The notes under the pieces were generated by a model, which worked only from the letters and a program-made list of their open reading frames with translations, searched no databases and was not told the DNA's origin. A stretch of DNA of 19,603 bases, from assembly GCA_964592635.1 (NCBI GenBank), contig CAZQFZ010000047.1, positions 1 through 19,603 of the forward strand, given 5' to 3'. Within the stretch, counting starts at the first letter, position 1. Each line of letters opens with the position of its first letter. A program made the translations under genes and the position numbers. This document shows positions 7,078 through 14,627 of the stretch, piece by piece. The stretch comes from VMCP01 sp964592635. GTDB taxonomy: Bacteria; Bacteroidota; Bacteroidia; NS11-12g; UBA955.

Positions 7078-7177
7078 CAACACAAAAAGAAATTAAACTT
7101 CGTGTGAATTACAGGAAGAAAGAACTTTTGTGTTTAACGAGATTTTTTAAAAAGATACCATTGAAACCTGAAATTAT

Positions 7178-7795
7178 ATGACCATGAACGAGTACGATAC
7201 AGAAAATGTGAACGAAAACAATTTGAATTCTAACGAAAAAGAGTCAGCAGCGAGCGAATCTCCCGAAGCAACCAACACATCCCCCGAAATGGAAGAAACA
7301 AATCAAGTGGATGAAATATTAAGCGAAGAAATTGCGGGTAAAACTAACGGGAATGATTCTGTTGCAGATTCTGTTCAATTGGAGCGTGAAAAGTACATTC
7401 GACTGTATAGTGAATTTGAAAATTTCCGACGCAGAACTGCTAAAGAGCGTTTAGATTTGATTCAAAATTCCAGCAAAGAGATTATTGAGAGTTTATTGCC
7501 GGTTGTTGATGATATGGAACGTGCAATCAAAGCGCTGCAGGGTAGTGAGGAAAATAAGTCCGCACTAGAAGGTATGGATTTGGTATATAAGAAGTTCTAT
7601 GGAATTTTGGAGAGGAAAGGATTGAAGCCCATGACAGCAATTGGCGAGAAATTTGATGCTGAGTTGCATGAAGCGGTTACGCAATTTGCGGCTCCGAGTC
7701 CAGATTTGGTTGGAAAAGTCATTGACGAAGTTGAAAAGGGGTATTATCTGAATGATAAGGTGTTGCGTTTTGCTAAAGTAATAGTAGGTAATTAA
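7178..7795 (+). CDS. grpE: Nucleotide exchange factor GrpE
   Basis: 205 residues; releases ADP from the Hsp70 chaperone DnaK during protein folding. The first 60 or so residues are acidic, rich in N, E and S, and probably disordered. Then comes the long dimerisation helix (about 65-115), including E-N-F-R-R-R-T-A-K-E-R, and the C-terminal beta domain with the signature G-E-K-F-D-A-E-L-H-E-A-V (156-167) and E-V-E-K-G-Y-Y-L-N-D-K-V-L-R (185-198). The start at 7178 is followed two codons later by another ATG (7184), and either is possible. It lies 10 bases upstream of dnaJ and is clearly co-transcribed with it. dnaK is not in the window. Confidence 0.95.
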   Translation: MTMNEYDTENVNENNLNSNEKESAASESPEATNTSPEMEETNQVDEILSEEIAGKTNGNDSVADSVQLEREKYIRLYSEFENFRRRTAKERLDLIQNSSKEIIESLLPVVDDMERAIKALQGSEENKSALEGMDLVYKKFYGILERKGLKPMTAIGEKFDAELHEAVTQFAAPSPDLVGKVIDEVEKGYYLNDKVLRFAKVIVGN

Positions 7796-7805
7796 TTAAT
7801 AAAAG

Positions 7806-8921
7806 ATGAGCAAGCGCGATTACTATGATATATTGGGTGTTTCTAAGAACGCCACTGCGGATGAGTTAAAGAAGGCATACAGAAAGTTGGCCATAAAATA
7901 TCATCCGGATAAAAATCCAGGTGATAAAGAAGCTGAGGAAAACTTCAAAGAGGCCGCAGAAGCCTATGATGTATTGAGCAATGATGAAAAGCGCCGCAGG
8001 TATGATCAGTTTGGTCATGCCGGAATGGGTGGTGCAAGTGGTTATGGAGGCGGAGGATTCTCCATGGATGATATTTTTAGTCAGTTTGGGGATGTTTTTG
8101 GGGATGATAGCATTTTCGGGTCGTTTTTTGGTGGAGGTGGCGGTGGACGTGGACGCAATCGCCGGACAGTAGGAACGAATATTCGCATCAAACTCAAGTT
8201 GACATTGGAAGAGATGCGAAGCGGTGTTGAAAAGAAAGTAAAGTATCGCCGAATGGTGGTGGCCAAGGATGTAAAGTTTAGTTCTTGTAAACACTGTAAT
8301 GGATCGGGTGTTGTAAAACAAGTAACCAATACATTCTTGGGTCAGATGGCCACACAGAGTGCATGTCCGGTTTGTCAAGGATTGGGTCAAGTGATAGAAA
8401 GTAAGCCCAAGGAAGCCAATGAACAAGGTTTAATCCCTGAGGAATTTGAAACTACACTAAAAATACCTGGTGGTGTTGCTGATGGAATGCAATTAAGTAT
8501 CCAAGGAAAAGGAAACGATGGCCCTGCAGGTGGAGCTGCGGGAGATTTGATTGTGTTGGTGGAGGAAATAGCCCATGAGGAACTCAGGAGAGATAATAAT
8601 AATGTGATATACACTTTGTGGTTAAGTGTGCCAGAAGCGGTTTTGGGGGCACAGATTGAAGTACCCACGTTGGATGGAAAAGCGAAGATTAAAGTAGAGC
8701 CTGGAACTCAAAACGGTAAGGTTTTGCGTTTAAAAGGCAAAGGTTTTCCGGATTTGAATGGTTATGGTACAGGTGATCAGTTAGTGGTAATCAATGTGTT
8801 TATACCTACGAAAGTGAGTTCGGAGGAGAAAGAAATATTGTTGAAATTGCAAGAAAGTAAAAATTTTAAGCCCGATGAGAAGGATAAAAGTTTTTTTGAT
8901 CGAGTGAGGGATTTCTTTTAA
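7806..8921 (+). CDS. dnaJ: Chaperone DnaJ with a reduced zinc-finger domain
   Basis: 371 residues; Hsp40 co-chaperone that delivers unfolded clients to DnaK and stimulates its ATPase. The J-domain is at 1-70, with H-P-D at 33-35. A G/F-rich region follows (71-120), with M-D-D-I-F-S-Q-F-G-D-V-F. The C-terminal substrate-binding domains include I-P-G-G-V-A-D-G-M-Q-L and L-R-L-K-G-K-G-F-P. Standard DnaJ has four C-x-x-C-x-G-x-G motifs; here only C161-K-H-C164-N-G-S-G and C187-P-V-C190-Q-G-L-G exist. The segment V-T-N-T-F-L-G-Q-M between them marks these as motifs 2 and 3. Motif 1 is absent, and the motif 4 position reads P-K-E-A-N-E-Q-G without cysteines. Zinc centre II is thus kept and centre I lost as a pair. 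The frame is otherwise intact, so this looks like a real variant rather than an error. A terminator follows. Confidence 0.95.
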   Translation: MSKRDYYDILGVSKNATADELKKAYRKLAIKYHPDKNPGDKEAEENFKEAAEAYDVLSNDEKRRRYDQFGHAGMGGASGYGGGGFSMDDIFSQFGDVFGDDSIFGSFFGGGGGGRGRNRRTVGTNIRIKLKLTLEEMRSGVEKKVKYRRMVVAKDVKFSSCKHCNGSGVVKQVTNTFLGQMATQSACPVCQGLGQVIESKPKEANEQGLIPEEFETTLKIPGGVADGMQLSIQGKGNDGPAGGAAGDLIVLVEEIAHEELRRDNNNVIYTLWLSVPEAVLGAQIEVPTLDGKAKIKVEPGTQNGKVLRLKGKGFPDLNGYGTGDQLVVINVFIPTKVSSEEKEILLKLQESKNFKPDEKDKSFFDRVRDFF

Positions 8922-8952
8922 TTGTTTAAAATTATAATAGGTTAGTTAGTCG

Positions 8953-8983
8953 AAAATGCGGATTTATCCGCATTTTTGTTTTT
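8953..8983 (+). terminator. Rho-independent terminator after dnaJ
   Basis: The hairpin pairs AATGCGGAT with ATCCGCATT over a two-base minimal loop (the arms can be extended by two A-T pairs), followed by a T-rich run broken by one G. It lies 32 bases after the dnaJ stop and ends the grpE-dnaJ operon before the next gene. Confidence 0.85.
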
Positions 8984-8989
8984 AGATTT

Positions 8990-11398
8990 ATGATTATGAT
9001 TCATTTACATCAATCAATGGCGAAACGGATTTTGAGATATTGGATAGTTAAGTTTTGTGCATTACTGTATATAACGTCGCCCAGCCTTGTTTTGGCTCAA
9101 TTGGATAAAGTTGATTTCAATAACTACAAGCCCATTTATTGTGAAGGAGATTTGCCGGTAAACCTGAGAAGTTTAAGCAGTAAAAAGGCCATTGATGCGA
9201 TGAATCAAATTCAAAATACTGGAGTAACAGGTAGAGAGCGCAGAACGGAAGAATTGCATGCCGTAGAGGTGAGTTTTTTTGAAGATCAGTTATTGAGCAG
9301 CGGTCAAGTTCTTTTTGGAAACCCACTATCGAATTACGTGGAGAAGGTGGGTGAAAATTTGTTGAAAGATAATAAGCAATTACTTGAAGAGGTTCAGTTT
9401 TATGTACTTAGATCACATATTCCTAACGCTTACACAACATCGAATGGTTTGATTTTTGTGAGTATTGGATTGTTGGTTCGATTAGAAAATGAATCTCAAT
9501 TGGCCGTGATTTTGGCACACGAGATTCAACATTACATCAAGAAACACTCGCTACTCCAATACAAAGAGAACCGTAAGGTAATGTCATCGAGTTCCAGAAA
9601 TTCGAACTTTGAGAATAAATTGAAGGCGATTTATCGTTTTAGTAAAGATCAAGAATTCGAGGCAGATGATTTGGGGTATGAAATGTTAAAAAATACGCAG
9701 TACGATTTAAACGAAGGGTTGTATGTGTTTGAGATGTTGAAATATACGGATTATCCATTTTTGGAAACGCCTTATTCCATTGATTCTTTGTCTAGTGAAA
9801 ATTATGTATTCCCTCAGTCGGTAAGAGATTTAGCGGCTGCTTCTATCAAATCCATTTTAGAAACAGAGGCGAAAAACAAAAGTATAGAAGATGCGGACAT
9901 AGAAAGCACTCATCCGAGTTTGAATCAGCGAATCCTTATTCTGCGAGATCGAATTGCCAAATTGGATATGACGGGAAAGAAGAAATTTATTATTTCCGAA
10001 AGCGAATTTAATTACATGCAGAAAATAGCCAGGCACGAGCTATTGCTTTTGTATATGCGTCGTTCCGATTATGGACAGTCGTTCTATTTGACCAAGGTAA
10101 TGGAACTGTTATATGGTAAAAGTCTGTTTTTATCAAGGGTGAAGGCCATGAGTATTTATGCTCTCGCAGAACACCGATTTAAAGGAAAGAATTTGAAAGA
10201 TTTTGGTTGTAGTGTTACCGACAACAAAGGGGAGTGGCGAAATTTCTTTGCTGAAATAAATTCGTTGACTGATAAGGAGTTAGGAGCATTGGCTGCCAGG
10301 ATCGTTTGGCAAGAGTGGACTAAATATCCTAACGACGAGTTTCTGATGGATGTTAGGGATCGTACATTCAAGACGCTCCAATACAAAGGTCGAATTTTTT
10401 TAAATGATTTTTTGGCGTTTGTTCCCTATAAAAAGCGAGAGGTAAATGCGGCACCAAATTCTGCGGTTACTGCACCTACCCATAACACACAACCCATAAA
10501 ATCTGATGTATCGGTAAAGCAAAATGAAGAAAATGGGTCAAATCTGTTAAAAAACCCTCGCAGTAGATCACAAAATTCAGTAACTGCAACTGTGGTTAAT
10601 TCCGCAGTGGTTCCCAATGTTGAATTGCCATACTTCTATGGCAGCTTAATTGATTTTCCTAAACAAGAGGAGTTAAAAAAGTACTTGGAAAATGTAAGAA
10701 TAGATTTTGACTTGTTATCGCAATCCACATCCAAGCTCAGTTCAAGTCAAAGAAGGGCGAAGTTTGAACAGGAACAAAAAGAAAAATACAGCCGTCCGAA
10801 TCCTGATGTCCAAGGTCTTGTTGTTTTTCAGCCACAAGTTACCTTTACCAATGGGTTGATTCGTTCCAATAAAAAGAAGTTATTCAGTGAAGAAAAATAC
10901 CGAGAGAAATTGACGAAACAATGGCAAAATGTTGCCTGGAAATCTGGTTTAAATATCAAAATACTTACAAACACGGCAGGTTCTGATATTACCACACAAA
11001 CGTTAAATGATTACGCTCAATTGAACGATTGGATGATGGAACGTCTGAATAACGATACGGGTGAAATGTTGTTGTTTAATTCGCAATATATTGCTGAACC
11101 TATGAAGGATTTTCAAACAGATTTGCTCTGTTGGACGGGTGTAGATTATAAGATAGTTCCACGCGACATTCAATTGGACTACTTGGTGTATTCGATTTTC
11201 TATCCACCTGCCATGATTTATTATTTGTATTGGCAATTGCAAACAGATTCGTATTTAAAGGAATATACCGTGGTTTACGATACGAAAACGTCGAAAGTGA
11301 AATTTCAAAGAACAAAATTTTTAGAAACGAAAATGACGGATCCAATGCTGAAGGCACAGATATACGAAACGCTTTACGAAATACGTCATTCTCGTTAA
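8990..11398 (+). CDS. Secreted M48-family zinc metallopeptidase with a long C-terminal extension
   Basis: 802 residues. An N-terminal signal peptide ends near L-V-L-A-Q (about residue 37). The first start is ATG 8990, but ATG 9017 (M-A-K-R-I-L-R-Y) gives a more normal signal peptide. The peptidase domain (about 90-340) has H177-E178-I-Q-H181 in the family pattern L-A-V-I-L-A-H-E, and the third zinc ligand in Q-E-F-E-A-D-D (E222), as in M48 enzymes such as BepA, LoiP and HtpX. After a low-complexity N/S/P linker (about 480-545) comes a roughly 250-residue C-terminal part that I do not recognise, with aromatic stretches such as Y-P-P-A-M-I-Y-Y-L-Y-W. The location is probably periplasmic or outer-membrane associated. 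Periplasmic M48 enzymes often act in outer-membrane quality control; applying that here is inference. No own promoter was recognised. Confidence 0.85.
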   Translation: MIMIHLHQSMAKRILRYWIVKFCALLYITSPSLVLAQLDKVDFNNYKPIYCEGDLPVNLRSLSSKKAIDAMNQIQNTGVTGRERRTEELHAVEVSFFEDQLLSSGQVLFGNPLSNYVEKVGENLLKDNKQLLEEVQFYVLRSHIPNAYTTSNGLIFVSIGLLVRLENESQLAVILAHEIQHYIKKHSLLQYKENRKVMSSSSRNSNFENKLKAIYRFSKDQEFEADDLGYEMLKNTQYDLNEGLYVFEMLKYTDYPFLETPYSIDSLSSENYVFPQSVRDLAAASIKSILETEAKNKSIEDADIESTHPSLNQRILILRDRIAKLDMTGKKKFIISESEFNYMQKIARHELLLLYMRRSDYGQSFYLTKVMELLYGKSLFLSRVKAMSIYALAEHRFKGKNLKDFGCSVTDNKGEWRNFFAEINSLTDKELGALAARIVWQEWTKYPNDEFLMDVRDRTFKTLQYKGRIFLNDFLAFVPYKKREVNAAPNSAVTAPTHNTQPIKSDVSVKQNEENGSNLLKNPRSRSQNSVTATVVNSAVVPNVELPYFYGSLIDFPKQEELKKYLENVRIDFDLLSQSTSKLSSSQRRAKFEQEQKEKYSRPNPDVQGLVVFQPQVTFTNGLIRSNKKKLFSEEKYREKLTKQWQNVAWKSGLNIKILTNTAGSDITTQTLNDYAQLNDWMMERLNNDTGEMLLFNSQYIAEPMKDFQTDLLCWTGVDYKIVPRDIQLDYLVYSIFYPPAMIYYLYWQLQTDSYLKEYTVVYDTKTSKVKFQRTKFLETKMTDPMLKAQIYETLYEIRHSR

Positions 11399-11455
11399 AG
11401 CAGAATTGATTAGATTAAATGATTGTCAGAATTTACATAAATCAGGAAGAAATAA

Positions 11456-12262
11456 ATGAATTTAATATATCGAGTTGGTAAAATGAAAAAGAGTTTTACT
11501 GCTTTGCTTTGTTTAGCAATTGTGAACCCCAGCAGTATTTTGGGTCAATCCAATCCAGGATATTTAGGTAAAACACAGGTTCTTGAGGTGAATGTCTTAA
11601 CGGAATGGGGAAGGGTGATATCCATGAACCCGACTGTTGTTTATTCATATGGTTTGTCGTACGAAATGGCCAGAAACAAGAATTTTGGAGTGCAAGTAGG
11701 TATGAGATCAAGCAATCAAAAGCGCTATGCAACCGGCTATGAACCTTCATTTTATGATATGGAAGTTGAAGCATATTTGCAACCGCGTGAAGCCAATTAT
11801 CCAGCTGTCAGGGATAATGATTATCTATCCTATACTAACAATGAATTATACGTTCAATTCAAGCGTTATAATACGAGCAAAGGTGCATTAGCGCCATATG
11901 GGTCATATTGGGGAGTAGAGTTTAGTGGAGCAAAATTAACTTCAAAAGAGAATCGATTGAGATATCAGATTTATCAATTTCCTGTGGGAATGGTAGATTA
12001 TCCCATTGAGCAAAGTACGAATGAGTCGGTGTATGCATTTATACCATCCGTAATTATTGGAAACAGGCAAATGTTAACTGATGAATTATCAATGAACATC
12101 GTAATGGGATTAGGTACGGTGTTGTTTCATAGTTCCACTAATATGACCATTTACGACGAATATGCAGATTCCCCCAAGGAAATTATGCATTATATGATGC
12201 TCAGACCAGTAGCGGCAAGTAGAATAATATCGGTGGGTTTTAGTTTAGGATATTTGTTCTAG
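11456..12262 (+). CDS. Hypothetical exported protein, probable outer-membrane beta-barrel
   Basis: 268 residues from ATG 11456; starting at ATG 11483 instead gives 259 residues and a textbook signal peptide (M-K-K-S-F-T-A-L-L-C-L-A, cleavage near L-G-Q). A purine-rich AGGAAG precedes the upstream ATG, so the choice is open. The mature part is rich in Y, N, S and G with alternating patterns and ends G-F-S-L-G-Y-L-F, with a terminal phenylalanine as in many outer-membrane barrels. No family is recognised. It starts 57 bases after the metallopeptidase, on the same strand and with no terminator between, so the two are probably co-transcribed and may work together at the outer membrane; this is inference from context only. 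The stop is followed at once by a degenerate repeat array. Confidence 0.7.
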   Translation: MNLIYRVGKMKKSFTALLCLAIVNPSSILGQSNPGYLGKTQVLEVNVLTEWGRVISMNPTVVYSYGLSYEMARNKNFGVQVGMRSSNQKRYATGYEPSFYDMEVEAYLQPREANYPAVRDNDYLSYTNNELYVQFKRYNTSKGALAPYGSYWGVEFSGAKLTSKENRLRYQIYQFPVGMVDYPIEQSTNESVYAFIPSVIIGNRQMLTDELSMNIVMGLGTVLFHSSTNMTIYDEYADSPKEIMHYMMLRPVAASRIISVGFSLGYLF

Positions 12263-12267
12263 CCACC

Positions 12268-12422
12268 GGATTCTTTCTACTTGCTGGATTCTATCTAATC
12301 GATACTACTTACTGGATTCTATCTAATCGGTTCTACTTGCTAGATTCTTTCTACTTACTGGATTCTATCTAATCGATACTACCCGCTAGATTCTACGGTC
12401 TAGATCCTATCTACTACTTTCT
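12268..12422. repeat. Degenerate tandem array of 18- and 28-bp units
   Basis: The units run end to end: 18 bp (12268-12285), 28 bp (12286-12313), 28 bp (12314-12341), 18 bp (12342-12359), 28 bp (12360-12387), then decayed units of 14 bp (12388-12401) and 21 bp (12402-12422). Each begins (A/G)GAT(T/C)CT, and the intact ones end (A/G)CT. The long unit equals the short unit GGATTCT-TTCTACTTGCT with ten extra bases (ATCTAATCG and A or G) inserted after position 7. The array fills most of the space between two convergent genes. It has no spacer sequences of the CRISPR kind and no good hairpin. Confidence 0.85.
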
Positions 12423-12476
12423 AATCTTTCGATTAAGTAAATTACAGGAATTGACTTAAGGAGTGTAAAGAATTGA

Positions 12477-13298
12477 CTAAGGGAATTTAGGAAATTTTTG
12501 GAAGTCGGGTTTGCGTTTTTCTAAAAATGCTTTTTTCCCTTCTTGTGCTTCTTCAGTAAGATAATAGAGCAATGTAGCATCGCCAGCTAATTCCATTAAA
12601 CCATGTTGACCATCTAATTCGGCATTGAAAGCACGTTTCAACATTCGAATAGCCATAGGACTTCTTTCCATGATGGTTTCGCACCAGGAAACGGTTTCAT
12701 CTTCTAAATGTTCTAAAGAAACAACTTTATTTACCAAGCCCATTCGCTCACATTCATCGGCTGTATATTGGCGGCACAAATACCAAATTTCACGGGCTTT
12801 CTTTTGCCCTACGTGACGTGCCAAATAGCTGCTGCCAAATCCCCCGTCGAAACTACCTACTTTAGGTCCGGTTTGACCAAATTTAGCATGATCTGCTGCA
12901 ATGGTTAAATCACACACAACGTGAAGAACATGCCCACCACCGATGGCATAGCCGTTTACCATGGCAATTACGGGTTTGGGAATAGACCGAATTTTTTTGT
13001 GTAGATCAAGAACATTCAATCGAGGAACTCCGGAATCGTCAACATAACCACCAATTCCTTTTACATTTTGATCTCCGCCTGAACAGAAAGCCTTATCTCC
13101 AATTCCAGTTAGTATAATGGTACTAATGTTTTGACTTTCCCGGCAAATATCCATCGCATCCAACATGTCCATAACAGTTTGAGGACGGAAAGCATTGTAA
13201 ACTTCGGGGCGATTGATTGTGATTTTTGCAATTCCGTTGTAGAATTGAAAGAGTATATCGGAATACTCTTTAATGGTTTCCCAATTTCTTGTGCTCAT
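12477..13298 (-). CDS. menB: 1,4-dihydroxy-2-naphthoyl-CoA synthase
   Basis: 273 residues from ATG 13298; an upstream in-frame TTG at 13307 would overlap the promoter box and is less likely. Crotonase-fold enzyme that cyclises o-succinylbenzoyl-CoA in menaquinone synthesis. MenB-specific features are F-C-S-G-G-D-Q-N-V-K-G (71-81), N-G-Y-A-I-G-G-G-H-V-L-H and F-G-Q-T-G-P-K-V-G-S-F-D-G-G (140-153). The last includes the serine and aspartate of the active site (S149, D151) and the glycine (G144) typical of bicarbonate-dependent type I MenB. Also R-E-I-W-Y-L-C-R-Q-Y. Convergent with the gene ending at 12262. No other men genes are nearby. The product fits the quinone need of the sdhCAB complex. 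Confidence 0.95.
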   Translation of the reverse strand: MSTRNWETIKEYSDILFQFYNGIAKITINRPEVYNAFRPQTVMDMLDAMDICRESQNISTIILTGIGDKAFCSGGDQNVKGIGGYVDDSGVPRLNVLDLHKKIRSIPKPVIAMVNGYAIGGGHVLHVVCDLTIAADHAKFGQTGPKVGSFDGGFGSSYLARHVGQKKAREIWYLCRQYTADECERMGLVNKVVSLEHLEDETVSWCETIMERSPMAIRMLKRAFNAELDGQHGLMELAGDATLLYYLTEEAQEGKKAFLEKRKPDFQKFPKFP

Positions 13299-13304
13299 CG
13301 GATA

Positions 13305-13312
13305 CAAAGTTA
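13305..13312 (-). promoter_or_regulatory. Putative -7 box (TAACTTTG) of menB
   Basis: TAACTTTG on the minus strand is a full TAnnTTTG match, six bases before the menB ATG at 13298. It would give an mRNA with almost no leader. It is the same octamer as at 80-87. No convincing -33 element is visible. Confidence 0.5.
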
Positions 13313-13350
13313 TCCAATTTGCACAAGAAATTTATGGGATTTAGCAATTT

Positions 13351-14610
13351 TTAACCACCGATGCTGATTCCAAAACTCATGGTTCTAGCATTAGGTAAAC
13401 CTTCGTTCTTTTTGAAAACATCCATCATGGAATATCGAGCATAAATAGCAATGTTTTCGTATTGGATAAAAGCAAAAGGCTGTAATGAGAAATGATTCAA
13501 ATTGAAATCGTCGTAATGTTTTATTTTATTGTCGTTTTCAAATTCTACTTTTGAGTAACTATGTACTAAATATCCCCCTTGAACACCTATTCTTAATTGA
13601 AAACTAGGATTTCTTGATTTGTTTTGAAAACCGAGGGCAATAGGCATACCTATGTAATGACTAATTAATCTAGAACGCGTAGATGCTAAATTACCAGCTG
13701 TAGTCGGGTCTTCCAAATAATATTTGAATTCATTATTATTTGGAGTTAAACGCACCTGACTGTTGGCAAAGCGGTAATTTTGAATGTCGTAAGCCAGACC
13801 ATTCCAAAGGCGAAGTTTTCCTCGGACAAGGTTCATTCCCCAGTTATGTTGGAATCCCCAATTTAAGCTTTTACCGTTATTCAATTCGGGAATGGTGTTG
13901 TAATGAATTTGTGTGGTACTCGGTTCGGTGGGTTGCATTTGAATAAAACCAACACTTATGCGGGTATCGGTGGTAATGAATCGAACTTTCTTGCGTTTTT
14001 TAGGATCCGGAAAGTCAAATACTTCATCATATTCACCGGAATCACCCTCTTTTTCATGTGAAAGTTTCTCCATTTCCTCATTGAGGTTTTCAAGTTCTTT
14101 TTTCAATTCATCCATTTCATCTTGGAAATCTACTTCATCTTGGGTTTTAGCGATTCTAGGTGCTTTGATGGTGGTGTCTTCTAAATAAACATCGACTTTT
14201 GAGTCGTCTTCAATAATAGGTTCTTCGGTTTTGAATTCAATTTTGCGAATCATCACCATTTCGTTTGCGGGTTTTTCTGATTTTCGGATTCTCAAAGTGG
14301 TTTTATCTTTGAAAATTTTGACATTTACCAAAAGCGATTGAGAATCTACATTCACTTTTCGAGTCATTCCAAATTCAGATTCTTCTGCAGATCCAATAAT
14401 ATCAGCATTTAGTGAATCATTTAACTTTTCAATCTTTGCTGAGAATTCTTTCCAATAGGCTTTGTTAATTTTGATCGAACTGTCGGCAATTATTACTAGT
14501 TCGCGTTTTTTTTGAGCTAAAATAGGTTGGCTAAGTAGAAATAATCCAATAATTAATAGGATAGAAGAATGTTTGTATTTTTTCATTTCAAAAAGAATTA
14601 TATGTTTCAT
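13351..14610 (-). CDS. Outer-membrane beta-barrel protein with a coiled-coil segment, third gene of the sigma-factor operon
   Basis: About 419 residues from ATG 14610. The frame stays open to 14700, but that part overlaps the preceding gene, whereas 14610 lies 17 bases after its stop and gives a signal peptide (hydrophobic core near residues 16-28, cleavage around L-A-Q-K-K). ATG 14586 is a second option. The mature protein has an N-terminal globular part. An acidic heptad-like stretch at about 145-190 (D-E-M-D-E-L-K-K-E-L-E-N-L and onward) is probably coiled coil. A C-terminal half of about 215 residues has barrel-like strands (W-N-G-L-A-Y-D-I, F-Q-L-R-I-G-V-Q-G-G-Y-L-V, I-A-I-Y-A-R-Y-S-M) ending M-S-F-G-I-S-I-G-G. 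The exact family is not recognised. By position it is the outer-membrane component or target of the upstream sigma/anti-sigma pair. Confidence 0.8.
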   Translation of the reverse strand: MKHIILFEMKKYKHSSILLIIGLFLLSQPILAQKKRELVIIADSSIKINKAYWKEFSAKIEKLNDSLNADIIGSAEESEFGMTRKVNVDSQSLLVNVKIFKDKTTLRIRKSEKPANEMVMIRKIEFKTEEPIIEDDSKVDVYLEDTTIKAPRIAKTQDEVDFQDEMDELKKELENLNEEMEKLSHEKEGDSGEYDEVFDFPDPKKRKKVRFITTDTRISVGFIQMQPTEPSTTQIHYNTIPELNNGKSLNWGFQHNWGMNLVRGKLRLWNGLAYDIQNYRFANSQVRLTPNNNEFKYYLEDPTTAGNLASTRSRLISHYIGMPIALGFQNKSRNPSFQLRIGVQGGYLVHSYSKVEFENDNKIKHYDDFNLNHFSLQPFAFIQYENIAIYARYSMMDVFKKNEGLPNARTMSFGISIGG

Positions 14611-14627
14611 GTTTGTTTTAAGCTTAT

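Noticed and set aside
6968..7177. FMN riboswitch before ribE, or RNA thermometer before grpE
   Set aside because: The ribE box is four bases from its ATG, leaving no room for a riboswitch, and I see no extended base-paired structure covering the grpE start.
7866..8426. Long open frame antisense to dnaJ (186 codons)
   Set aside because: It lies wholly within dnaJ, has no recognisable domain or promoter, and its low-complexity stretches mirror the Gly-rich coding of dnaJ.
12268..12422. CRISPR array
   Set aside because: The units follow each other directly without unique spacers, unit length changes between 18 and 28 bp, the repeats are not conserved as CRISPR repeats are, and no cas genes are near.
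12448..12483. Direct repeat GAATTGACT(T)AAGG at the menB 3' end
   Set aside because: Two copies only, 22 bases apart and one base different; one overlaps the stop codon. It looks like a minor local duplication without further support.
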